From positions 2,349,501 through 2,413,500 of the forward strand of contig JAUMIR010000012.1 of NCBI GenBank assembly GCA_030847615.1: a stretch of DNA of 64,000 nt. Direction: 5' to 3'. Numbering within the stretch: position 1 is the stretch's first letter; the number at the start of each line of letters is the position of its first letter. This document shows, in pieces, positions 56,498-64,000 of this stretch. Both the position numbers and the translations under genes were made by a program. A model generated the notes under the pieces. That model was not told where the DNA came from and ran no database searches. It saw nothing but the letters and a program-made list of their open reading frames with translations. The DNA comes from Gambelia wislizenii. Lineage: Eukaryota > Chordata > Lepidosauria > Squamata > Crotaphytidae.

Positions 56498-57038
56498 CGG
56501 CTAGTTCTGCCAGACTGCCAGCTGTGTATTGATTGTCTTTCTCTCCATCTCCATTCTTTCCTCTGCTCTCTGGCACTGTAGGTTTTGGCCGAGGGCTCTT
56601 TGTATTTGGGGATTGATGGCCCTTATCCGGGAAACTGTTGGCTGCCAAGCAGGCTATTGGCAAGCCGCTGACATTGGGGCGTTGTGGACGAGGAGGAGGG
56701 GGGTTGGAGAAGGAAAGGCAGCTTTAAAAGAAGGATTCATTCCTGGCTTGGAAGTGCCCATCACACTTGACACATTGAGTTTTCCATGGGCCAGAGGCCA
56801 AATTCAGGAAGGATGTGGTGGAATCACAAGGAAGACATTGGCCATACCCATCTTCAAGCCAGCTGGGATTCCTTGCCTTGTTAGGCTGAGAGTCCAGAGT
56901 AGCTGGTTGATCTTTCCTTAATTGGCACCCTTAATGTTAAGATGACGGTCAAGCACTTGGTCACTCGTTTTTGTTGGTGAGGATGATGTTGTTAAAATTG
57001 CACTCAAGGTATTTTGCAAGCTACCTTGTTTGAATTCC

Positions 57039-57305
57039 TAGAATCATAGAGTTGGAAGGGAATGGGAGGGCCATCTTGTTAAAAAAAAAAAACTTCACTG
57101 TGGAGGAACCCACAACTAAAACACTCCAGACAGATGGCCATCCAACCTCTGTTTAAAGACCTCCAAAGACCTTCAAGGCAGTCCACTCTTCCCCCAAACA
57201 GCTCTTACAATCAGAAAGTTCTTCCTAACATTTAGGTGGAATCTCTTTTCTTCTAACTGAATTTGTATTCTAGTCTCTGGAGCAGGATAATACAAGCTCT
57301 TTCCA
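57039..57305 (-). mobile_element. CR1 LINE fragment, minus strand
   Basis: TAGAATCATAGAGTTGGAAG, then GACAGATGGCCATCCAACCT and AGAAAGTTCTTCCTAACATT. Confidence 0.85.
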
Positions 57306-57319
57306 CCTTCTGCAATGAC

Positions 57320-58225
57320 AGCCACAAAGCAACGTACAGGATGGACAACCGCAATGCGCAATCAGAATGCAAAGTGTAGGATGTGCAAGCACAATCCAAA
57401 GAATAAAATGTACAGGCACAATACACAATGTGCAACCACCATGCAAAATATGCTTGTTTGTTTGCTTGCTTCATTTATATGCTGCTTTTCTCCCAAAGTG
57501 AGACCCAAGGCAGCTTCCAAAAATCATCAGTTAAAATAATGACAATAAAATGTAAAACAGTTAAAATCACAGGTAAAAAACAGTTTAAATTCATTTTAAC
57601 CAAGTTTAAAAAGATAAAGAAAATGTCCATGAAAAGCCCCCCCCCCTCACTTATCAATGATACATACATTAAAAGCCTGCTTGAACAGAAACATCTTTGC
57701 CTGCTGGTGAAAGGAAATCAGGGATGGGGCCAGCCTAGCCTTCCATGGAAGGGTGTGCCAAAGAATGGGAGCAACCTCTAAGAAGGCTCTTTTTCTTGTG
57801 TCCTCACCAAGTGAGTTTGTGATGGTGGCAGGACTGAGAGAAAGTATAGGACACACAATCACAGTTCAAAGTACAATTGGACCCCCGTATCCATGGGGAA
57901 CTGGTTCCAAGCCCCACCATGGATAAAGAAATCCATGGATGATTAGCGAACACCATGGAAAATAATGGGACATCCGGTTTAAAATACCATAAGTTGCCTT
58001 AGAGGACCTAGAAAATGGCTAGAGAGGATGCATTTTCTAGCAAGACTCTATGGTAGCTGTGCTGAAACTGAAACCATGGATAACTGAATCAGTGGATATG
58101 GGTATCCTACTGTATAGGATTACAGAACTGAAATGCACAATCACAATGCAAACTAAAGGATGCACAATCACAATGCAAAGCATTTGTTGCACAACCGCAA
58201 GACGTAATGCACAATGCACAACTTG
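57320..58225. repeat. Minisatellite (about 24 bp unit) broken by two mobile elements
   Basis: Units like AGGATGCACAATCACAATGC occur at 57320-57455, 57850-57873 and 58125-58225. Between them lie an L2-like minus-strand fragment (about 57460-57850) and a Tigger-like MITE family B (57874-58112, ends CAATTGGACCCCCGTATCC and CTACTG, TA flanks). Confidence 0.7.
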
Positions 58226-58499
58226 GAAAGATGAAGCACAGCGGGATATGCTGTCTGCACAACTCTGCTTTCGCTGCTATCGGCAGCATCCATCCGTTGC
58301 GCTATGGTGACTTTTGGGCCCTGCATGCATAGCATGACTTACACATGTGGATGTCCCTAAGAGAATTCTGACCAAAGTTTGCATAGCATTATCAATGCGT
58401 AAGTCTGCATGCAAAGGTTTATGCTACAGGAGCATACCTTTGGCTCTCGTTCCTCTCATCCCTTGTGTACTAGCTGGGCTCCATTCTGCTACCCGTTGC

Positions 58500-58960
58500 T
58501 CTGAAATGGGCCAGCCCAGGATCCAAGCATTATCCTAGATGTCTTTGTATCCGTGGCAGTGGTGAAGAAAATGAGCCACGAGGCATTCAATTCATTCAGC
58601 AAAATAACATACGGCGTAAACTGTAAAACAGAGCTGTCATCCGGCTCCTCCAATTTCCTGCCCGCATGAATGGTGGGCATACGCAGAGTTGGAAATTGGC
58701 AGTCTTTTACGATGGTGTCCATAAATATGTAATTATGAACTTGGAGGGGGAGAAGGGGAAAGAGAGAGAGAGAGAAAAACAGGGCCGCGTTTTGTTGCTG
58801 CATTTAATGACTCCTCTTGGAGCTATTACAGCCTGTGATTTAAATGTACTGAAAGATTTTCCCCCACTTTCCTTTTGCCTTTTTTTAAAAAACAACAACC
58901 CTGAATTATTCATTTCATAGCACCAAAGATATGCTCAGCAAAGGAATTTACCGCCCACTG
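58500..58960. other. Repeat-free non-coding segment
   Basis: No match to any family in the window. Contains TTCAATTCATTCAGCAAAAT, GTCCATAAATATGTAATTAT and GCATTTAATGACTCC. Possible conserved regulatory element by texture only; similar-looking stretches are 12040-12280 and 52930-53230. Confidence 0.25.
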
Positions 58961-58997
58961 TTTCCTCTTTAATTTTACTCAAAGATGGATAGATTCT

Positions 58998-59703
58998 TTG
59001 AAGGACCATATGGGTGACACATGGCTTGAGGGCAGTACATGCGAAAAGGATCTAGGAGTCTTAGTGGACCACAAGCTGAACATGAGTCAGCAGTGTGATG
59101 CAGCAGCTAAAAAAGCCAATACGATTCTAGGCTGCATAAATAGGAGTATAGTGTCTAGATCAAGGGAAGTCATAGCGCCACTGTATTCTGCTTTGGTCAG
59201 ACCTCACCAGGAAGACTGTGTCCAGTTCTGGGCACCACAATTCAAGAAGGATATGGACAAGCTGCAATGTGTCCAGAGGAGGGTGACCAAAATGGTGGGA
59301 AAGCTGGAAGCCATTATGCCCTAGGAGGGAGCTGGGTATATTTATCCTGGAGAAGGGAAGGTTAAGAGGTAACATGAGAGCCATCTTTAAATATTTGAAG
59401 GGATGTCATACTGAGGATGGAGCAAGCTTGTTTTCTGCTGCTCCAGAGACTAGGACACAGAGCAATGGGTTCAAACTACAGAAGAAGAGATTCCATCCAA
59501 ACATTAGGAAGAACCTCCTGATAGTACGAGCTGTTTGGAAGTGGAATACACTGCCTCGGAGTATGGTGGAGCCTCCTTCTTTGGAGGTTTTTAAACAGAG
59601 GCTGGATGGCCATCTGTCGGGAATGCTTTGGTTGTGTATTCCTGCATGGCAGGGGGTTGGACTGGATGGCCCTTGAGGTCTCTTCCAACTCTATGATTCT
59701 ATA
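58998..59703 (+). mobile_element. CR1 LINE 3' fragment
   Basis: Open frame [60 protein letters not shown], then GGTTGGACTGGATGGCCCTT. The reading frame is intact for 109 codons at its start. Confidence 0.92.
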
Positions 59704-60180
59704 TCTCCCTTTATGAGCCCCTTAGAGCACTACGGTCTTCTGGGGAGGACTTTCTCTCCGCGCAACCACTTTCTCCGGCTCATTTGGTGGGAACAAGGGA
59801 GACGGGGCCTTCTCGGTGGCTGCTCCCAGGCTCTGGAACGCCTTCCCTAGAGAGGCCAGGGTGGCCCCATCCTTTCTTTCAGCAAGCCAAAGCTATCTTA
59901 TGCCATCAGGTTTTTTAAGAAACTAACTAGAGTGTGGTTTTAATATTATGGAGTGCTGTTTTTAAGATTTGTATCTGGCCTTGTAACATTTAATGTTTTA
60001 ACTTTATAGTTTGTTTAATCGCTTTCTAAATAACTCTTATATGTATACTTTTATGAATTACTGTATATAGTTTTTTAAAATCTGTATAGCTTTTCAATAT
60101 GTTGTTAGCCACCTTGAGTCCCATTATCAGGAGAAAGGCAGGAAATAAATGAATATAATAAATGCATAAATAAATTGAGT
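59704..60180 (+). mobile_element. L2-like LINE 3' end
   Basis: GGCCTTCTCGGTGGCTGCTC and CAGGCTCTGGAACGCCTTCC encode an L2-type C-terminus; tail GTTAGCCACCTTGAGTCCCA and GGCAGGAAATAAATGAATAT. A minus-strand tail of the same sort is at 60240-60330. Confidence 0.7.
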
Positions 60181-60474
60181 TGAAACACATGTCATTCCTG
60201 GCTGGGTCCATCAACTTGATCCATACATCCCTTCCCTTTATTTATATCTTGCCTTTCTCCCAGGTTGGGACTCAGGGCAGCTCACAAAAGACAGAAAATT
60301 ACAATAAATGCACATCTAGTTAAAACCTGAGCTTAAAACAATATTAAATTAACAGCAAAATTAAAATCATTTAGAATATTATTATAAAACAAAGATGAGT
60401 CCTTGGCCACTGTCAGTAGCATTAATTTAGATTACTGATGAATCAAATTTGATGATTAATCAATATTAATGATT

Positions 60475-60702
60475 TTGTCGTTGTGTGCCTTCAAGTTGTT
60501 CCTGACTTATGGTGATAGTTGAGCCTATCAAAGGGTTTTCTTGGCAAATTTGTTCTGAGGGGGGGTTGCCTTTGCCTCCTTGTGAGGCTGAGAGAGTGTG
60601 ACTTGCCCAAAGTCACCCAGTGGGTTTTCATGGCTGAGCAGGAATTCGAACCCTGGCCTCTCCAGAGTCCTAGTCCAATGCTCAAAGCACTACGTCACGT
60701 GC
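60475..60702 (-). mobile_element. tRNA-derived SINE, minus strand
   Basis: GTCGTTGTGTGCCTTCAAGT, GAGGCTGAGAGAGTGTGACT, CACCCAGTGGGTTTTCATGG and AATGCTCAAAGCACTACGTC. Ends about 100 bp before the exon at 60804. Confidence 0.82.
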
Positions 60703-60803
60703 ATTAATGATTAACAATTAGCAATTCATCAACATGAATCTTTGGTCTTTTTCACAATCACCAGTGGAGACCTTTAACTCAGCTTTTCCTTCCCGTCTTG
60801 TAG

Positions 60804-60894
60804 GGTGATGCCAACAGATCGGACACCGACGAGGACAAAACGTCCATCAACTTTGAGGAAGAACTTGAGAAGCTGAAGGAACTTCGTGCTTCTG
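60804..60894 (+). CDS. CACNA1H: CACNA1H exon: start of II-III linker, GC donor
   Basis: This 91-nt exon begins after CTTGTAG in phase 0 and encodes GDANRSDTDEDKTSINFEEE, then LEKLKELRAS plus one base of Glu. The acidic start and the EELEKLKEL helix-like stretch match the first part of the Cav3.2 II-III linker. The next exon begins AG-ATG-AAG, so the join must leave one base (phase 1). That places the donor at 60895, where the sequence is GCAAGT, a non-canonical GC donor. The nearest GT (60899-60900) would shift the frame. The protein length across the join (KELRASEMKM) equals that recalled for human Cav3.2, which supports the GC donor. Confidence 0.92.
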
Positions 60895-61084
60895 GCAAGT
60901 TGGTCCATCGCTTCCTTGCAGGAAGGGGTGGGCATCTGTGGAGAGCCATTGCTGGCCCTTCCTACTCCCTCCAGCGGGCCAGAAACAATGACATTTCTAT
61001 GAAATTGAAGTCACATTCTGGTCACTTTGGGCGTAATATATTAAGACTGCTTCATTGTGGAGGAGGGATGCAATTCTTGGCTAA

Positions 61085-61375
61085 CTCCATTCCTGAAGGC
61101 AGCAATGAGTAGTCATTTTAGCCATTTTCTTCCCAGTGTGAGAAAAACTTTAAAAACTGCGCACTTTTCAAAGCATAGTTCAGGACTTATTCTTTGCAAA
61201 TTTTGCAGGTGTGGGGTTTTTTTGCACAGCAAACAGCATTTTCTGTGCATAAAATAAAATCTCCGCATAGAAATATTGTTTTCTGTGCAGAAAATGCTGT
61301 TTCTTGAGTAGAAAAGGCTGTTTTCTGTGCAAGCAAGGATTCTCACTAGTCCAGAATTCTCCCAGTCAGAGTTTC
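61085..61375. repeat. Unnamed dispersed repeat, copy 1
   Basis: GTAGTCATTTTAGCCATTTT, TTTAAAAACTGCGCAC, AGGACTTATTCTTTGCAAAT, with repeated TTTTCTGTGCA motifs. Copy 2 is at 63862-64000. Confidence 0.6.
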
Positions 61376-61949
61376 CCTACACTTGAGAAACACATTTGCA
61401 AATTATTTTTGAATATTGTTTCCATCCCTGCTGTGGAGCCCCCAAAAGAGAATTAGAATGCAAAATCAAACTCCCAGAATTATTTTTTGCAAGCCAAAAT
61501 TGCTTGGATAAAAATTGCTGGTTGTTTTTTTTTTTTAACTGTGTTGGGGCATCTGGTGACCACAGGCGACCCACTGGTGACATGACTGTTGAATTGCCTT
61601 AGAGGAGGGCATAATAATCGATAGAGATTTTCTTGATCAGAAGGAGACATTTAAATAACTTAAAACCAAGGCAGAAAAATGACAACCTATGAAAGGCAGG
61701 AAGGCAGCTGTCTTTGGAAGAGAGTGAAAGTCAAGTTAATTCAGTTGCATGGGGAAAATAATAATGGCCGGAGCTCCATTATGCATCTTTGCATCTCTGC
61801 AATTTACTCAGAGGGTTAATGTCTCTGCTGCGTTGCTAAGTATACGTAAAGTTACATAACGTACAGCGTGATAGAGTATTCCCACCATTAGTCCTTTCAA
61901 CAATACGAGTGATGGCTTTATCTAAGGGACAAATTAGGTTTTACTATAT

Positions 61950-63240
61950 TCATATTTTTATAATTATATCCTGCTCAATATCATGCCATCTCAGGGCACT
62001 GAAGGATAAAATCAGTCCAGCCAAGCTGCATGGAGATGTCAAAGAAGCTTTTAACTTCTCTCCGTATTTCATAAAACTGGAACCAGTAGTTCAATCATCT
62101 ACTGATGCTCACAGGTGGGAGATTCAGGGCAGAGGGAAAAGGAGAACTGAACTGGTGGTGAAACTGTGGAACTCATTGCCACATAATGTAGTCATGTGTG
62201 CTGACTTGGGAAGCTTAAGAAATAAAATGGATAAATCCATGAAAGTGTCCAAACACTGTCTAGGCAACCAGCCAAAGGCTGATTGCTACACAGCTGACAG
62301 CAGAAGCACAGCCAAGCTAACTACATGCAAAGGAATCAAGGCAGCATGAAGTCAGACACTTACTTTACTAGCAAGCAAATACAAGTTCATAAGCAAAATC
62401 CAAATAACAAGGCATAGGTCTGGCAAACAGAGTTTAGAGTAGTCCAGCAGGATCCAAGTCAGGCAAACAGAGTTCAGAGTAGCAAACACAATCCAGGTCA
62501 TGCACAGTGAGCAGGAACATAGCGGGTACTCAGGTAGGTCAGATAACCTCCAATAACCCCTGGAGGGCAGTGCTGCTGCGTATTTATAGCTCAGCAGCTA
62601 ACGCAACTGCTGCTTAACTAATTGCTGCTTCCTACAAATACATTGAGACTGTCTTAAGCCTTCCTTTTCTGCTGTGAAGGTAGGTATAGGTAAGTTGTAT
62701 CCGAAGGGGCAGGACCTGAGCTGGTCCTGCACTTTTGTCTGTGCCCGAGGCCTGTGGCTCTGGAATATCCTCCTGCTCTGGTTCAACCTGTCCTGGCATG
62801 TCTACTGCTTCCATCTTTGAGTCAGAGTCCACTTCCAAGTTCTGGAAGCAGGGCATGATAGAAGGTTAGGCCATCGTCTGGTACAAGTCAGGTTGGCTAT
62901 AGATAACTCTGTAATAATCAGTTATAGTTTAGTTACAAGGGAATGTGAGATGGAGAGTTCTGTCACACTCAAGGCTCTCCTAGTCCACTTCTCATTGAGG
63001 CATGCGGTTGGCCACATCTTGAGATACGACAGCATGCCTATTAGACAAGATGGTGATATATCACCTCCAGTATCAACGACAGGATGGCTCTGTGTATCCA
63101 TTTCTGTGGAACATGAGATGAAGGGTGCAGGTGCCCTCGTATGTGGCAACAGATTGGTCACTGTGTGGACAGAATGTTGGACCAGGTAGGCCTTTGGTCT
63201 GATCCAACACAATTCTTGCTGTGTTTTTATGTTCTTACGC
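61950..63240 (+). mobile_element. L3/CR1-like LINE fragment split by LTR-like sequence
   Basis: 5' part to about 62245 encodes GRGKRRTELVVKLWNSLPHN. The 3' tail (about 63150-63240) reads CACTGTGTGGACAGAATG, CTTTGGTCTGATCCAACAC and TTTTTATGTTCTTAC. The intervening sequence has two copies of CAGGCAAACAGAGTTCAGAG-like sequence and TATTTATAGCTCAGCAGC; an LTR origin is only a guess. Confidence 0.5.
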
Positions 63241-63289
63241 TCTTGGCTTTGCCCAGCCTGTCCACCTAACTAGACCTTTCACCTTCCAG

Positions 63290-63498
63290 AGATGAAGATG
63301 TACTCTCTCGCCGTCACTCCCAATGGGCACCTGGAGGGCAAGGGGAGCATGCCACCTCCTATCATCATGCGCACCGCCGCCACGCCCATGCCCACCCCAA
63401 AAGGCTCCCCGCACATGGACTCCGTCTACCCATTTATGGACTCCAGGAGAGGAAGCAACGCTTCGGTCGATCCCATGAGTTTTGACCAAAAATCCTTG
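63290..63498 (+). CDS. CACNA1H: CACNA1H exon: II-III linker, continued
   Basis: This 209-nt exon follows ACCTTCCAG. Its first two bases complete Glu, then [40 protein letters not shown] and [20 protein letters not shown], ending DQKSL before a GTATTT donor in phase 0. [12 protein letters not shown] and [10 protein letters not shown] are strong Cav3.2 markers. The stretch SRRGSNAS has the RRGS form of a basophilic kinase target; whether it is phosphorylated is inference. The next exon lies outside the window, so this donor cannot be confirmed by a phase match. The frame stays open past it for 14 codons before a stop. Confidence 0.88.
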
Positions 63499-63665
63499 GT
63501 ATTTGACAACTGTTTGCATTTGGGGGGAGGAAGGAATCAGTTCTGAAATGAAATAGTTCAGTACTATTTTATACTGTTAATACTGGCTGGCATTCCATAT
63601 TGCAGTGATGGATTCATAACTTAGAGATACAGATCCGTAACTGCTCTGCATTTGCTAACACTATA

Positions 63666-63846
63666 CAGCTTGACCCCTGTATCTATGAATTTGGTATCCA
63701 TGCTTTCATTTATCCATATCTGAAAAAATATGCTCTCTCTAGGCATTTCTAGGTCCTCCAGTGTGAGTCAACTTCCAGCATTCTTCTCATTGAAAACAAT
63801 AGGCTTCCCTATTTTCCACAGTTTCATGATTATTTCTGCAGTGCAA
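63666..63846. mobile_element. Tigger-like MITE family B fragment
   Basis: CAGCTTGACCCCTGTATCTA after TA, then CTCTCTAGGCATTTCTAGGT; the far end is degraded. Confidence 0.6.
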
Positions 63847-63861
63847 ATGCAGCCTCAATTT

Positions 63862-64000
63862 CTCCTCGAAGGAAGCAATCAGTAGTTTTAGCAATTTTCT
63901 TCCTTCTGTGAGAAGGTCTTCAAAAAAAACACACAATTTTTGAGGGCTATTTGCAATTTAGGACTTATTCTGTGCAAAATTTGCCCGTGGTTCTTTTGTG
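63862..64000. repeat. Unnamed dispersed repeat, copy 2, runs off the window
   Basis: CAGTAGTTTTAGCAATTTTC, AGGACTTATTCTGTGCAAAA; same order of motifs as 61085-61375. Confidence 0.6.

Larger units (their letters stand above)
51884..60803 (+). other. CACNA1H: Intron of 8.9 kb at the IIS6/II-III boundary
   Basis: GT-AG intron, phase 0. It contains a near-perfect hairpin (52108-52310), a minus-strand LINE fragment (53481-54115), L2-like pieces, a disrupted minisatellite (57320-58225), CR1 copies and SINEs. Segments 52480-53470, 54560-55150, 55870-56450, 56500-57030 and 58240-58990 lack recognisable repeats, and some look like conserved non-coding sequence by texture alone. Confidence 0.8.
60895..63289 (+). 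other. CACNA1H: GC-AG intron of 2.4 kb
   Basis: The intron starts GCAAGT and ends CCTTCCAG. It contains an unnamed repeat (about 61085-61375) and a long L3/CR1-like LINE fragment (about 61950-62245) whose 3' tail reappears at about 63150-63240, separated by 0.9 kb of other sequence with an internally repeated, LTR-like part. 61375-61900 shows no recognisable element. Confidence 0.85.
1..64000 (+). other. CACNA1H: CACNA1H gene body, middle portion (Cav3.2 T-type calcium channel alpha-1H)
   Basis: Nine exons in one orientation with compatible phases give a continuous T-type channel segment from the domain I pore to the early II-III linker. Assignment to CACNA1H rather than CACNA1G or CACNA1I rests on remembered family differences: the II-III linker start GDANRSDTDEDKTS, the downstream stretch [12 protein letters not shown], the linker segment [13 protein letters not shown] at the end of the large exon, and KTDTGDT in the IIS5-P loop. 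All are Cav3.2-like. Neither end of the gene is in the window; base 1 lies in an intron and base 64000 lies in the intron after the last exon seen. Introns in order are 1220, 1080, 24347, 1587, 1547, 4197, 8920 and 2395 bp. Confidence 0.92.

Noticed and set aside
58998..59324. Intact 108-codon frame as a host gene
   Set aside because: The protein is a CR1 ORF2 C-terminal fragment with the CR1 tail directly downstream.
60899..60900. Canonical GT four bases after the chosen donor
   Set aside because: Using it makes a 95-nt exon, ends in phase 2 and shifts the frame of [13 protein letters not shown].

Overview
The window is vertebrate genomic DNA, almost certainly from a squamate reptile (lizard or snake). 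Nine short exons with consensus splice sites sit in introns full of squamate-type repeats: CR1 LINE tails ending in ATTCTATG repeats, L2-like and RTE-BovB-like LINE fragments, tRNA-headed Sauria-type SINEs, a second tRNA-derived SINE, and several MITE families with pogo/Tigger-like or hAT-like ends. There is no bacterial or viral gene organisation.

The only cellular gene I can support is CACNA1H, the T-type voltage-gated calcium channel Cav3.2, on the + strand. The window holds its middle part: nine consecutive coding exons (15989-16081, 17302-18094, 19175-19593, 43941-44092, 45680-45865, 47413-47530, 51728-51883, 60804-60894, 63290-63498; 2217 nt, about 739 codons). All junction phases agree, so the reading frame is open from the domain I pore loop, through IS6, the long I-II linker with gating-brake region and a 10-histidine run, all of domain II (S1 to S6 with its pore loop), and into the II-III linker. 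Exons for domain I S1-S5 lie upstream of base 1, and the rest of the II-III linker plus domains III and IV lie beyond base 64000.

Layout: 1-15988 is the 3' part of a large intron. The domain I pore/IS6/linker exons are at 16.0-19.6 kb. A 24.3 kb intron fills 19.6-43.9 kb. The domain II exons are at 43.9-51.9 kb, and the start of the II-III linker is at 60.8-63.5 kb. Introns are packed with nested mobile elements, several dated relative to each other by interruption.

Points of most interest: a GC-AG intron after the exon ending at 60894; a 210-bp block carrying the 5' splice site of the IIS4-S5 exon, copied 1026 bp downstream at about 96% identity; a CR1 copy ending about 30 bp before the acceptor of that same exon; several large foldback structures, including an arm pair of about 180 nt in the 1.2 kb intron before IS6; a retrocopy with a perfect 17-bp target duplication; and a recurrent, degenerate foldback repeat family that I cannot assign to a known class. 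No new enzyme or defence system is visible. The novelty here is in repeat biology and splice-site architecture.
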